NCBI RefSeq assembly: GCF_036370855.1
Contig: NC_088112.1
Coordinates: 13,074,469 to 13,138,468 of the forward strand
From: Dromaius novaehollandiae
Lineage: Eukaryota; Chordata; Aves; Casuariiformes; Dromaiidae
Length of the DNA: 64,000 nucleotides
Direction of reading: 5' to 3'
In this document: in pieces, positions 14,301-29,300 of the stretch
Layout: each line of letters begins with the position of its first letter
Numbering within the stretch: the first letter of the stretch is position 1
Made by a program: the position numbers and the translations under genes
The notes under the pieces: model-generated
Told to the model about the DNA's origin: nothing
What the model saw: only the letters and a program-made list of their open reading frames with translations
The model's database searches: none

Positions 14301-17300
14301 TACATTTGCTCCCCTTTCACCTCCTTTTTTCAGCCTCGCACTTTCACCATGCTGTTATTCCCTCCCTTCTTTCAGGAAAACCCAGAGCACCCACCTTGCA
14401 CTGCTGGCAGCAGCTGCCATGGGCACACTCAGCACCCAGCTTCAGTGAGCAGTTGTTGGCATTGCAGCAGGGGTTATTGCATTCCTGGAAGACAGAGAGA
14501 TGCAGCAGAGTTTAGAAGGCAGATGTTCAAGACAAGAATGTGCCAGAGCATCCAGGTGTGCGGATGAAGCTAATCTGTTCTTGTACATGATGAATTACAT
14601 GCAAACAGAGTATCAGCCTTCCTTCCCCAATATGTTCATTAAACCCAGCACCTGCCAGATTACACCATTGCATAATTGTATCCCCTATTGGATACACTGG
14701 ATAGGAAAGGTCGTGCTCAATACTTGTGGTGAATTTGAGCTGTTGGTTCCAGCTCCCTTTTGTCTTGATTAGTCGAAGTGTGGATAACATGGAAAAGCAA
14801 GACAAGGTTCTAACAGAAGCCCCATTCTTATCAAGAATAGAGCTGCAGGTAAAGCAAGCTGAAAGATATATAAAACTCCAATGTATAAGAATATCCGTTG
14901 TTTTTTTTTTTTTTTTAATGATGCTGTCATTACCTCTATTTAATCACAGATTACACCACCCCTGAGTTCTGGGATGCATTGCACTAGGCACTGTAAATTT
15001 AGCTAAACACAATACTTTACAACTTTGATTTACATTGCATATATATTTACATACACAGCAAGTATGCATATCTCCTGCACAAACCAAAGCTGTTTATGTA
15101 TCCCATAATTGTATTTGCAGAGTATGCAACAAAAATCATTGTGTCCCAACTAAACCCCAAATGATTGGATCTAAGCAAATGTTACCTCCACCTCTCCACA
15201 GTCACATTCCTCCCCCTCTTCCAAGTAGCCATTTCCACATTTCTTCCCACCATACATTTTTTTGGTATCCGGCATGTTGGAGAGACACATCCCTCCACCA
15301 GACTGCAGATACTTCTCCAGCTCTTTTCTATTGCACTGGTTGAACACCTTGGGGAATGGGTGCCTGAATACGGACAGATGTAGAAAAACGTCATGACAGA
15401 ACTGGGCAATGGTTTAGAGCACAAAAGTATGAGCACATGCAAGTACTGACAAGTGCCAAAGGGCACAGCTCCTTCAAGCAGATCGTGATTTTGTGTGCCT
15501 GTTCAAAATCAGATCCATCTTGTATCTGGACTATATTTGGAAATGAGGTCTACTAATAGAATGGTCTTCAAAAAAAACAGCTTTCTTGAAACAAAATATG
15601 AACATCAACAGCTCACAAGTATGGCAGTCCTTACCTGCTCAATGTTAAAGTTGTAGCTTATATGTGACTCTGCTAGAACTGCTTGCAAATTTAACTGATA
15701 AAAACAGTGTTTCATTTTTCCTCTCTCTTGTCTCATTACAATAGGCTTGAATATTTTCTTTTACATGAATTATGAATTTTGTTTGCTACAGTGCTTGAAT
15801 GTGAACACCATTCATGATCATGCATGCATATATAGATATTACATGTTGCATGTTCTATATGCATGCCAATATGCATTCACTTTTCACATGAATATTTTTC
15901 CTTATTTGGAGGAAATCATTGATGTGAAAGGAAGGCATTTAAGGGAAATGACTAAAAGCCCAGACAGTAAGGCTTGAGGAAACGAGGAATGTGGCTTTAA
16001 GTGAATGGGTTTGACTGGCGTTTTTACGTGACTGAAATATGGAAGCTGTTGTGGTTCCTCATGCAAAATGAGCTCAGGAATCCCTGTGGGTTTCCACAGT
16101 CGCTCTTCACTTCCCCTTTCTCTCAAAGCTGGCTATTCCTTCCCTTTTAAATGCAGGTTTTTAGTTGCTCACTGAAGTCTAGCAGAATTCTTAAGACAAG
16201 AAGCAATGAATGGAACAATTATCATGTCTCCTGACTTAGAAATGTATCCCTATTGTTGTGCCTTTTAGCAAAACCAGTCTTTTCCAGGAGCAATTCTTTT
16301 CCTCTCTTTAGCACATTCTACTGCATGTTGCCTTTTGCAGGAGATGCTTTAGAGACCCTATCATGTATCTATACATTTCAAGCGCAACACAATAATGAAG
16401 CCTGCTTAAAACTCAGCATGCAAAGTCAAGACCCCATGACATGTTCAGGTCATCTGTTGTTTCTCTGTGCTTGCTGGCAGTTGGCACCCCGGGTTTTGGA
16501 GAGATGTGTATGTGTACGCACTGGAAGCCTGTGAGTCTGCTTTGAGGTGACAGATCATTTGGTAGGACTCAGGAGGTCATAGGAACTCAGAAATGAGGGG
16601 TTAGAAGGGCCCCCAGACAGTTGCTCAGGACAGAAGATTTTTCTTTTTACCAGACAGTTTAGAGCTCCACTTCTAAATGCTGCCAGGTCTCCACATTATC
16701 TAAGCCCAGCCTTGGGCATAAGTTCAGATGAGAATTTAGCAAACTGCTGCTGATACGTGAGCCAGGGTTTGCCCTGCAGTGGTTTCTCTTTAAACACACT
16801 GGCTATAGCAGGCAGCAACAGATTCACCTTCATTCTGCATTTCTAGCTCTTATTCTCCCAAGCCTTTCGTAATGAAGCCCTTTGCTTTTCCCAGCAACGC
16901 CCTGTGAAGCAGACTCACCCAGTTGCAGAAGCCATGATGCAGCCTCCATCCTCAGCACTGGTAGTGCAGCAGCCAGTTGAATCATGATTCATGCCAAAAT
17001 TGTGTCCCATCTCATGGGCAATGGTAGCAGCAACACCAATGGCATTGTCGGAGTGATCCTGAGCAAAGTCAAAGAAGGGCACCAGCATTTCACCTGTGCA
17101 AGCCCTGTGCACCTCTCGGTCAATGAGTATGTGGCACTTCTCACTGCTACATGCAGAAAATATCAACTGAAGGTATTCCCACCTCTGAGCAGGCAAGCTA
17201 GAGGCCTTCATGGGAAATATTTTCTTCTTCGGCTTAAGGCGGCATTTATCTTATGTATTATTCACTGCTAACAAGAAACATCTTATGAGATATTAGCAAT

Positions 17301-20300
17301 AGCTTACCATGTTTACTCCTCCTGACTGGAAATCAGAGCACATGGCCATCACAGGAGCCAATCCAACCGTGGTACCTTGGAATGGGACACCCCTAGAAAC
17401 AACCCAGAAAGACCATGAAATGGCACTGAGGCTCTTGAGAAGTTGAGGCAGAGAAATAAATGCAATCTGCAACCCACAGCTTTATACATGTACAGAATGT
17501 CAGTTGAATACATTTTCTTTAGTGATATCTGCAAGTACAGGACTTTACAGTAGAGTTACAAAGCCTTAACACCTATTTTTCTTGGATTAGTACTTTGCTT
17601 TATGAACCAACCAGCCAATCTTATTTTTCATGACAAGCTAGGGCCAAAAAGTGCCCCTCTGAACTTTGGAACAAACACAGAAAAGACTATTTCTGGATCA
17701 TTAATTGGATACTATTTGCAGATACTTAATCTACCTTAAGCCTGCTATTTTCCAGCTTGGGATTCAGGGACGTGACAGGGTGCTAGACAATACCTTCGTG
17801 GTGCAGCCAGCTCGGCTCCCACCTGGCAAGCTGCAATTCTGCACAGTTCCTGCTGGGATATCTGAACTGGGAGCCCTGGAAATTGCACTGAGTTATTATA
17901 GTGCAGGATATGACTGGCAAAACACCCAGATCAAGATGAAATACAATAATGTTAAAGGGAAAAAACAAGGGGAAAGGCATTGTATCTCTAGATTTCGCTC
18001 CTACACACTCCTCTGACGCACCACTATTTGCTGGTGGATAAATTGCCATGGGAGAGGCAAGGAGGTCTACGAGTTGCTGCAGATTTTTCTTCTAATGACA
18101 TCTGCATTGCTGGCCATAGCTACTGGCCCTAATGAGATCAGTGGGATGAGTCACACACCATCAGTCAGATCCCAGCACCATGTCCCCCATGTCTCAGCAC
18201 GATGAGTTAGGAATTAATGCCTTCTACAAAGTGCTCAGTTCCCCTTTACAGATCTTCCTTATGGTTTAGATTTTCATGAAGTTGTACAAGAAATTGTGAG
18301 AGTAAAAGTGCATGTGCAGTTGCTTTTGATACACACACAGAGTAATGCTGGCTGCACTTGATTTTTGATTCTGATGCACACTTTGATGCATATGTGTTGA
18401 GACTGCAGCATAGCCTGCAACTTGCCAGAACTTTTCTGGCTGAGTGGTCACTACATAAGTCTGCCACTCCAAATCTCAGAACAATATTGATTACATATTG
18501 ATTTCCCACCCACCCAAGCAATCCTCTTGGCAGAAATAGGTTATTTCAGGAAAAATAAACCTACGTAATTAGTTGGGCATTATCATGCTTTCTGTACACC
18601 CGCTCCTTGCTACTCCAAGCCAGAAAAGACCTCAGGGTGGAATAGGGATTCTCAGTTACATCGCATTTATTCCCATGACTCCAGATCTCCAGCCCCACCA
18701 AGGCAATCCGGATATTCAGGGATCTGTAAAACTAAAAGATATAGGAGGGGAAAGAGATGACAAACTGAGCAACAGTAATTTATTCTACAGCATTTTAAAC
18801 CAAGTCTGTAAACACTGCTAGATCCTTCTACAAACATACATGTCCAGGGAACATTTTCTCTCTGGAAATACATTGCAACTTAGCAGCCTCTGCTCTGAAA
18901 GCACAGCACCAGCCACAAGCCTAAACTGCCTTGGACTAGAGATGCTGAGCTTTCATTATTTAATGAACGACAGAGATAAAATTTCTAGAAAAACAAGTAT
19001 TAGAAGCTGACATCATGTCATTCTTCATATACGTCAAAATTCCTGAAAAGCAGAAGGGAATAATCTGCTGCCCATGTCAAACACAAATTGCATAAGCCTT
19101 CATGGGCAGGGGGGCAAAGGGAGCACCGGAAGGAGTTTAAGGGGAGAAGGGGAGTGTGAAAAGAGTAGATATGAGAAGCTGTGAGGAAGAGCTACTTCAG
19201 GAGGACCGTGTACCACTGCAAGGATGACCTCTGGAGGCTCCTTCCAGGTCTGTTTGCCAAGATTTCTACAACTTAAAGTGGATATCTTGGCCTTTGTCAA
19301 AAAAAGAGCATTTAGGGAACATAATGAATATGGAGACGTATTAAAATACAGGGATGCTCCTGTCAACCCCATGGTAAGGAATGGAGACTCCCACCCCCTC
19401 ATCGTCCCTGATGTCCAAATAACAGAATTGTTCAGAAAATGCTCTCCACTCCTGAAATCGCTGACAAGAACTGCCAACACAATTAATTGTCATAATTCAA
19501 GATTTTGGCTTCGCTTTCCTCAGTTCATGGACACCTGATCTCACCTTGTCTACATAATTAGCTGCCTCCACTAATTTAAGCCGTGTTGCTTCAATGTTGA
19601 AGTGATGCTTCTGAAACTGAACAAAATGAACATGTCAGGCTGCGCAAGGACAACTAGGAAGAGCTGAAATGCATTAAACCAAGTCACTTTATTCTGGGAA
19701 TAAGAAGACAACTCTCAGGTGAAGCCCAAAAGCCTTCCCTCACTTTACATCTGACTATAAGCCCGCTTGTATGTGTCTATACTCATAATTTCTCACTGGC
19801 CTAACACCAAGGTGATGTGGAGCGATGTTTGTAACTGAATGGACTAACCCAAACTCATCCTAGGTCAAAACACCCAGGGCCAGGTGCTGACAAAGAACTG
19901 ACAAAGTTATCAAGTAAAATGTATGGTAACATGACTTCATGTCTGTGATCACAGCTGCCAGAGCACTCTGCAAAGAGGATGTGTTATGCATTTCGCTTAT
20001 CCAAAAAGAATGAATTTGCTTATTTAAACCACCTGATAATTAATGAATAAATCTTAGCAAACGGCATTTGATTCGAGGAATTAAGTTGCAAAATGATTAT
20101 TGTTAGATTGTGAAACCTGTGAAACCTGGGATTTTTCTGCTGGGGAGGCAGACAAGTAAAGTAAGGGCAGTTCACAACTATCACTGCAAGGGTGTCTACC
20201 CCAGCTTGTCTAATTAAATGTGAAGAATATCTGGCAACTGCCAATTGGATGTAATGTGTTTTCTCATAGTTTCCTTGGTACCCTGCTGCCTAATAAAGAA

Positions 20301-23300
20301 GAATGAAATAGGTTCTGCCTTTATTCAGAATAAATTATACCCCGAAGCACTACATGGCTTTCACTATTTGAGTTTCAAGTTGTAAATTATGGATCGGACC
20401 AGTCTGTGCTGGTGATCAGATGATCAACAAAACACTGCACGGTTAGCAGTCAGTAGGTAACTCCGGCATGGAGGCCTGATTTACCATCTCAGAGCAGAGA
20501 AAAATCTTAGTTACCTTCCCTAGAGACAAAGTGTAGAGGCAGAATTAAATCATTCCTGAAAACCCCCAAGTCACGCTAGGCTGAAGGCAGCCTCCCCTGC
20601 CATCAACCAAGGTGCTGTGGTGGGGACCAAAGGCTCCTGAATGCTCATTAAAGAGGTGGGAGCTTTCAGCTATGGATCACTGGCACCTTAGGAGGTAAGA
20701 ATTGAGCCCCAACCCTAGTCCTTCATCCAAGTCACAACCTACATCACTTCCTGGGCAACAATTAGCACAGTAGCTGGTGGTGGTAGAGGGGTCCTGGCTG
20801 CTGGGGCAGATATGACTCAGATGCCCAGCTCTCCTGAGCCTCAGCTGCCCCCCGCCTCCCCGGGAGCTGCTGCAGGTGGGATGTCAGCTCTGGACATGCA
20901 CACGGCTGGTGTAAACATGATCTTTTTTCTTACCTCTGCGTAATCAGCTACGAGCAGAAGTTCCACATACTTTGTAGCCTGCAAAGTCTCACGCTTCACC
21001 TGTGGCAGCAGCAACACCAGTTATTTCGCCAACATCCCCCAATAAACTCTTTGCAAAACATATGGGAAGGTCATTTCCCACAGTTTGTTTTTACCTGGTA
21101 ATTCACTCCACCCCATCACGCACACAGACCTTGAGACAAGACTGAGTTATAGCAACCAGGTATCACAAGCCAGTTTAGCTACAGCAGTTGCCCATGGGCA
21201 TGTCCTTAGTCCACCCCAGTTATGATTAGCTTAAACCTTTGCAAGAGGGTTAAAGACAAGTTTGTTCAAAGCTCACACATTGGATGCACAAACCTGTGCA
21301 GGAACAGGTTCAGCTCAGCTGATACTCACTGACTTGCTCTGCTGCCATGACCCAAACCCACGTGGTCCCCAGAGCTCATTTTGCTTCCCTGCTGGAGCCA
21401 CTATTCGGCAACCAGCTTGCTACAAACCCTCCTTAGATATCCTCTTTCATTTCCCTTTCTGAGCCGTGCTCCCAGAGAGCAGCAGGCTTCTTGGGCTCAG
21501 AGTGGTGGGAAACACAGAGCATCCCACACGGCCCCGCAGCGCCCCTGTGCAAGCCCTGCTCACCCTGCGATGGACTGGTGCCACCTCGGCGGGGAAGCCC
21601 CTGAGCCAGTCTCTGGCCACAGCCTCGGTGCCCTGGTAGCCACAGGCTCCTCTCTGCAACTTCAGGTCTTCCAGCCTGTAGATCAAGTGCTGATTCTGGC
21701 TGTTGGGGACTGGCTCTAGGACATAGCTGGAATTGTGGCTCAGTACGATGAGTCCTCTGTTGAGATGGGAGGCAATGAGAGGGAAAATCAGTTGCTATTG
21801 CAGTAAGAGAAGACAAATCCTTCCTCTGCTACATGGTTCCTGGCTGACCCTGGCAGGGCAATTATTTTTACCAGGCCTTTCACCTCGTTTAAAAAAAAAA
21901 AAAAAAGGTAATACTTTCAGCTCAGAGTAGGGAGTCCCTGAGCTTGCATGTACTGAAATTTATTTAAATGGACTCAGATGTTCAATGCAGAGACTATTGG
22001 AGCATGTGCTGTAATAGTGCAAGTTAATCTGAAAAGTACTGATTTTTTTTAAAGTGCAGCTTTTTCTTTAGCGGGGAGGGGGAATCGAAAACTTTTCAGC
22101 TCATTGAAGAATTTTGTTTTTAACAGAACTGGTGTAAAAAAATGTGAAGGCTTTGCTTCTCAATGGAAAAACATGGGTCTTTGTTGCCTCCTTCTTTGCA
22201 GATTTTTAATTCCTGTCTCCTTTTATTTCCCTGTCTCTCAATTTTATAGTATGAAAAAAGGAAAGGGAAAAAAGCGTCCATGTGAACGAGTAACAGGGGG
22301 GCACCATAACCCAGATATTTTCTTGTTTTGTTCCATCTCCTGAAAAGAAAGACCCTGTAACAATTTTAAAATTAAGAATCCATTTTTTACATTTTTCCCC
22401 CTCAGCAAATATCATTTTGACCACCTCTCGTCAGCAATCAAATTCATAATTCTATGTTTTGCAAATTTACGATATAACACATACTGAGAATGTCAGGGAT
22501 GCCCAGGGGATCCCAGAGACTTGGGCACCTTGGTCTGCTACACTCTCATGGACAGCACAGGTCTGAAGCCCAACATCTCTGTTCCCCAAATAGCCCGTTC
22601 CCTGGTCCACCTTTCTCCAGCTGCCTGTCTCCTCCTGTGCCACCCTGCACAGCATTGCTTTGAAAGGAAACCTGCTTCGCATTGAGGACAGCGAGTGCCT
22701 GACAACAAAGAGTTACAAAAGAAGCAATAAATAATATATGTGGCCCTTGAAAGTGCTTTCCTTGTGATCTGGGATCATATTCAAAGCACTTTCCCTGGGG
22801 TAGATATTAGATAAATTATCCACATCTCATAAGCCTGTTTTTTCCATCCAGTGGCTACTTAGTGAAGGAAGTATTGCCACACTCCTATAATGCAGCCTCA
22901 AGGTGACCAGGAGGCTGTTGTTATGCTTTTCCCCATTTTTCCTGCAGCTGTTCCCAAAAGGCCGAAGCAGTGAGTTGACCTGGGGCCCCTCTGAATTCCC
23001 AGTACTACATATGGGGCCCTGCAGTCCCTTGTGCTGGGCAGCTCACCAGCCTCTTCCCTAGAGGGTCTCTCACAAATCATAACATGCAAGTCCGTGCAGT
23101 TAGTCCATGCCCCGGACCCTTCCCTGCAGGGTTTGGGGAACACCTTGCTATTATGATGCTTAAATCCTGCAGGATGATAGAAGATCCCCTGGTGTTGGGC
23201 TCTGCAGAAACAAGAGACGCTTCGCTCAAGAAAGCTGGCTATTGTATGAATGGGATGAGAGACGATACTGTATCCTGGAGGGGTCCAAAGCCATGAGGGT

Positions 23301-26300
23301 ACTCCCCTTGCAGGATTTCAGCGCGGGTGACCTTGGTGAGGCTGTAACGCCAGAATTACTGCTGTGATCCAGAGTCAAAAATTGGTTGCTTTCTCTGCAA
23401 AGTCAGTAGATATTTCTCATACAAGAAAATCACAGGAAGACAACTTCTAGTGGAAAAGCTAACGATGGCAGGGCTTTTCCTCTTGTGCACACATTTGAAC
23501 AACACTCCAGGGTGGCTCTTACCACTCATGAGCAACAGAGGTATGGGTTTCTCTGGGACTTGCACACAACCACACGGTTCTGATTTTCTCAATCAGCATT
23601 TTAAAGCTGTGAGAGCTGGAAAGCTTCTGTGTTTAATGCCTACTGAAAGACATGTGGCTTGAAGGGCAGCATGCCTCCCTGCGAACCCTCATAGTGAAAA
23701 CAGATGTGTGTGATCAGCATCCATGCGTTTGCAGTAATTACAAAATTATGTCAAGAAGTTGCTAGCACACAGCATGACAGCTCTAGGTGCAGGAGCGCTG
23801 CTGCATGTGCACATCAAGACAGCTTTTTCTCCTCTGCTGCTGGGAATGGAGAGCCTGGGAAAATGCGAGCTGACAGAAGCAGGCACACCTGTGACTCTTT
23901 TGCTTTTGGGTTATTTATTACAAACTGCAGGTGGCCATACTGTCCTGTTTATCTCACTAGGTCCTTTGGCCTGTGCTACATTCACTTAAGAGCGTTCAGG
24001 GGTTTTTTGGCAAGGCCTGTTTCCTGGCTGGACCAAGTCCCATCAAGCCCAGCTTCCGATCAGTTCCTGAGTGCAGATAACCACTAATGTCAATAAAGCA
24101 TATGCGGTATTTTGGAAGCGAACTCTGAGCTAGTGTAAATGATTGTAGCTCATTGGTCTCAATGAACCATTTCATTTACTCCTGCTGAGGATACAATCCT
24201 CCTTTTTCTGCCAAAGACTCCATTACTACCAAAGCTAAGGTTTTAAAGGCATAACACACACAATCCCTGCACCACCGAGGGAGAAACCAGAGAGCAAGGG
24301 AAAGGAAGTAGGGCTGACAACCTGGGGGGAAGTTCAGATCTGAAGACACAGCCCCACACTGCACATAAGATATGGCAGCTGTGAGATGCTTGAAGAAGGA
24401 GCTGGTTTCTGTATTAGTGTAAAGAGGACTAGTCTTGGACTTCACAAGTCCTGCCGCTGTCTCCATACAGGATACAATGCTGAGACACTAACAGGAGAGG
24501 CCTTTTACTCTGGTAGACTCTTGAGTTAAACTCAGTTAATGCATGAGTTCATGTTGCGAGCACAGAGGAGGAAGATGTCTAGGCGCTGCCTAGCAGGCCA
24601 TGGTTACTAATGGCTCCCAAACTTCTGGCTTTCCCCTGACATGCTCCCTTTTTTGCCCAGGACTTCTGGCTGAGTGGAATTTAAGAACAGGTTTGTTTGT
24701 CCAGGATCTCCTAATGTCTGGCGAACACTACTCAGTACACAGCTGGGGAAAACTAGAAAGAAATACGGCAGCAGCATTGCTGGGGAGCAGAACCTGCATG
24801 GCAGCACGACATAGCAAGGAGCAAAGCAAGAGATGTGGAGCAAAGCAAGAGATGTGGAGCAAAGCAAAAGTATTGCTACAGCAACAAATGCTGCTGCCAG
24901 CAATGGCAGGCACTTACCGCAGCCCTTTGCAGGAGCTGAGCATGACGCTGGAGTGCTCCCGGCCCCTCACGACACCATGGTAGAAGCAGTGGTCCTGGAA
25001 GGCAGAAAGGGCATGGTCACAGAGAGCAGGGTTGGGAATTCAGCCTTGGGACGGATGTGTGCTATGTGTAGGCACCATTGAGTCCCATTTGAGCACTGCC
25101 AAGGTATCAATACTCCAATATTTGTCCTGCTTCCACTTCATTAAGTGCCTGGCTATCGTAACTAACCTCCGTGAGTCTATGTATTGAAATTTGGCCTTTC
25201 AGCTGCCACGCATGGCCCAAGGGAGTGCACAAAACTGCTACTTGCTGCCAGTAAAAATTAAGAGCTCTGAATTCACAAGGAAGCAGCTCAGATGGCTGCA
25301 GCATTAAGCCCCATCCAAAGCTTTTTGCATGTAATGGGAGCTGCCTATCAATTCCAGCTGGCCCTGGGTCAGGCCCCAGAGGAGGTGCCTTTGGCACCAG
25401 GAAGGGTTACGCCACGCGCAGCAGGAAATCCCTGTCTGGGGGCTCCTGCAAGACAAAGGCAGCCTCCGGCAGGACCCAGGAGACCGCAGGACAGAAACGC
25501 TGCCATATGCCATTGCGTCCCTTCTTCTCGCCCCGGGGCCCCAGGAGCAGCAGGCAGCAGCAGTAAAGATGATCTCATGGGGTTTTTCTTTCCTATTTTT
25601 AAATCGCAACCAATGCATATCTTTGTGCCACTGCAGTGGAGAGTTGGCCAAGGCCTGTGTGAGATCAGTAATTCATGGGATTTTTACTGAAAAGGAGCCA
25701 GCTTATGCTGGCTGGTCTTTCCAAAGGCCGGGAATGTCCCCGGCATGGAGTACCCCGTGGCAAAAACCAAAAGGAAGGGGATGAGCAGGGGGCTGAATAA
25801 ATGAGCTCTTTATTCACCAGCACTCAGAGGGGAGCAATGCTGGAGGCCGTCCTCGTCTCTCATAACAGAACTCAAAATACAAATACAACGACATTTTTAC
25901 CTTTTTTTTTTTTTCTAACAAAGACACTTTCTGGCTGGAACCTCCCAGCTCGGAAAGCCAGACTGTCCTGCCCTTCGACGTAAAGCTGGGGGAGCCCCAG
26001 CCCCCATGAAAGGCTCTGGAGAGAGAAGCTGACCCGCTTCTCTGGGCCGGCTCCCTGGTCTCCCTGCCCACCGTGGGAATGAAAGCAGTCTCTGTACTTA
26101 CTGTGTGGGGCAGAGGGACAGTCTGGGGCCTTCCAGTCTGGCTGTAATGAGTCTCAGTGTAGCCTGGTGCAAAGAGGTTTCTGCAGACACAGAAAAAAAG
26201 AAAAAAAAAAAAAGACAATAAGACCTTTCTTTAGACCTGGAACTCTATTTCCCAGGTGTGCTAGAAAATCTGCTAGATCCAGCTCTTTCTGAAGTCAGTA

Positions 26301-29300
26301 TAAATATTCCTGTTGATGTGAACCACTGCTACTGGACTCAGGACAGTCACTGCTCATTACAGGCTGTGCCCTCCAGCCCAAAACCAAATGAAATGTGCAA
26401 GAAGGAGAAGATGGGTATTTTGGAGACATTCATGGAGAACTGTGCTGAGTCTCTGCATGCTGCTCTGAATCAGTGTTTTTCATCTGTAAGGCACTCGTTA
26501 ACACACTTTCCCCAGAGAGGGAAAGGCTAATGGCTTGCTCAGGGCACAGGAGCAATTAGAGGCTCTGCAAAACCCGTGCCAAATATGCTTCCCTGTGCAG
26601 AGAGAGCTGTAATGGGAGAGGGTCAGAAGCTGGAAGTATATATGACCTTGCCACATGCACCTATATGCTCCCTGCACAGAAACTGTGCACTTTATCCTGT
26701 GGCGCACACTCATTTCCGAATGGGTTCAGCTAGCCATCTTCCTGAGTGCTTTTTCAAGCAATTTATTAAATTAAAGACAATAAAGAGCCTGTCCTCAGGT
26801 TCGATCTTCGATCAGGTGCTGAGATCCAGTTCCAACAGCCTCAAGTGAACAACTCGATTTTTATGTGAAGTATTAAAAAAAATAAAATAAAAAAATAAAA
26901 CCCAGCAGCAGCATCCTCCCTAATGAATAGAGGCCTCTACAGTGGGTTTCATTTTCTGCTGCAAAGTTATGACCCAAATGTACTGGGATTAGATTCAGCA
27001 TACCAAGCCCAGTGTACCAAAGGCCGGTTCAGGACATGGCTGGGCATTGGAGCTAGTGCAAGTTCAAGTCCAAATCTAGACTCTCTCTAGACCTCCAGCT
27101 AGTGTGTGAGTGCGCAATTATAAACCAGTCTGCATCTGTATGTCAGCTTCTGCCAAGAAGCCAGATCACATCTTTGCTCTAGGCAAATGCTGATTCCCCA
27201 ATTTCAGTTTGATCCTGTCAGCTTTATATAGATAACAGCTCAAGACTGGCATAGGATGTTGTGCACCAGCATTGCAATGTTGGCAACACCGCAGCTACAA
27301 CTCAGTCCCTACACATTGCTTTTTAATACATTTCCTGTGCCAGATTTTTGAAATATGACCTGCAAGAAAGCAAGAAAGCAGAAAGTGTTATTCTTTGCTC
27401 TGCTTGATTTCTTTAAGCTGAATAAAGAAGTCCTGAAAGATTAATCTGTTTCAGAAGCAAAACTGAAGATTTTTCCACTTGCCTTGGTTTTTGATATGTG
27501 ATGCTCAGATCTAATGTACCTTGACAGACCCTGTATTCGAATAAGGGATCGAGTATTTTTGATATCAGAGATCTAATCGAATTAGGCATCAGTGACTGGA
27601 AAGAAATGAAATATTTTCTCGTAATGTTTAGAAGTGCTTCCCCCATCCTGGGTTTAAAGGCTCAGACATCTGAACAAGTAACGATGACTTAGCTTTGTGT
27701 GTGCCCCTGTTTTATCTGATACCATTTGACGTTACGAATACAACAGCTTTTATCTTCTCTGTCAAAGTTTACTGTATCCCAGAAAAACTCATTTTGTTTT
27801 TTTCTGGTGTGCTAATTCTCATCACTAGGTATCTTGTTGGTGATCCAGAAAGCAAGACTGCTGTTATCAGCTATTTTGAATCTGTAAACTGAAGATAAGC
27901 ACAGAAATACCGTAGCACAGAAAACGACTCCCTTAATCTCCCCGGACTGCAGTAGCTTGCTCAGCATGAAGCTGCGAGAAACAAATGTTTAATCAACAGA
28001 TTGCATTAACTTGCAGGAAATTGCCTTGAGCAATGTGCTCAGGCAGGTATCTGGTCTGTGTAAGGGCTTGTCATCTTGAGAGTAGACATTAAACTGATGC
28101 GAATCTGTCTAGTGCTACTAAAGTAGATGCCAGCCCATGGGTTTCCAGGAGCTGGGGCCTGCACAGCTGACTTGTTTCATTCACAAACAAGCAGACTTGT
28201 GTTTTCTTCCTGCTCCTTTATTCTTGGAAAGCATCCCCTACGAATAGCTGTTTTTTTCTGTCTTTTCAGCAGCTACCATTGGACTCCTCAGTGCTTGTCT
28301 CCTGGTGGCCCAGAGAGCTGCTCTGAGCCCAGTGCTCCTGCCCTGCCATGGCAGAGACTGGCCTGGAGACTCAGGCTATTGCCCCTTCTGGGGGATTAAG
28401 GAGCCAAGAGGTCCCTCTGAATTTCAGAAGGTACCTATGTAGCTTGAGCTGAGAGCACAACTCATCCAGCTGCACAGGATCGCCTTCAGCCCTTTGATCC
28501 TCTCTCCACCAGCTGACTCCTGCCCAATGTTGTGGACTCCCTGCACGAGGCCAGGCTTCTGTTATGAGCTCAGACAGCCCCATTTTGCTTCAGTGCTGGA
28601 GCCCTTGCAGCACTGCCAAGAAGAGTTATCACAGTACTTTGCATGGTGCGTGGAAGGGAAGACAACGAGGAAAGAGGAAAAACAACAGAACATTTTGCAA
28701 CACTCTTGGGGTGCTATCTCACTTCAGAGCCTGTGAAAGTTCATTCCCAGCCCAGCTCGCTTCCTCAGCTAGCATTGTTTTCCACTGAACTGTAAATAAA
28801 CAGAAAAGAAGCCTTCTTTCTGCTTTAGAGTGCACCAGAGCTATCAGTCAGTCTTGTCCCTCTTTGTCCCCCCTTTATCTGACATAATTTCAAGACACGG
28901 AGCATCGCTGCCAGGCTGCACCGGGTGAAGGGCTGACTCCAGCAGAGCTCAGCCCTGCAGAGTGCTGACAGACACATTCACTGTTTTCATCAGAGCAGAG
29001 AGCTCAGCACCTTGCTGGAAGGTGAAAGCCCAGGAAAAAAACTACATGATTTGATCCTTTTTTTCCTATTACATTACGCAGCTCAGTGTCTACCTCTCCA
29101 GCAGCTCTAGATGAAGATGCAAATGCCTGTAACATTTGGATGCAAAATAACATCCTGTAAAGGCTTTGGTGATACTGTCACACAGCTGGCAGAATGCTAG
29201 CACACATCATCTTAATAAAAGGCAGCATGGAGTCAAACATTAGAGGGGTTATCAACACAAAGAACGGATGAGGCCAGAGAAAAAGTGTTTTTTGGACAGG

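Noticed and set aside
16565-16630. Possible old CR1-like fragment (ggttagaagggcccccagac)
   Set aside because: Only a short stretch resembles CR1 and the flanks do not, so the match could be chance.
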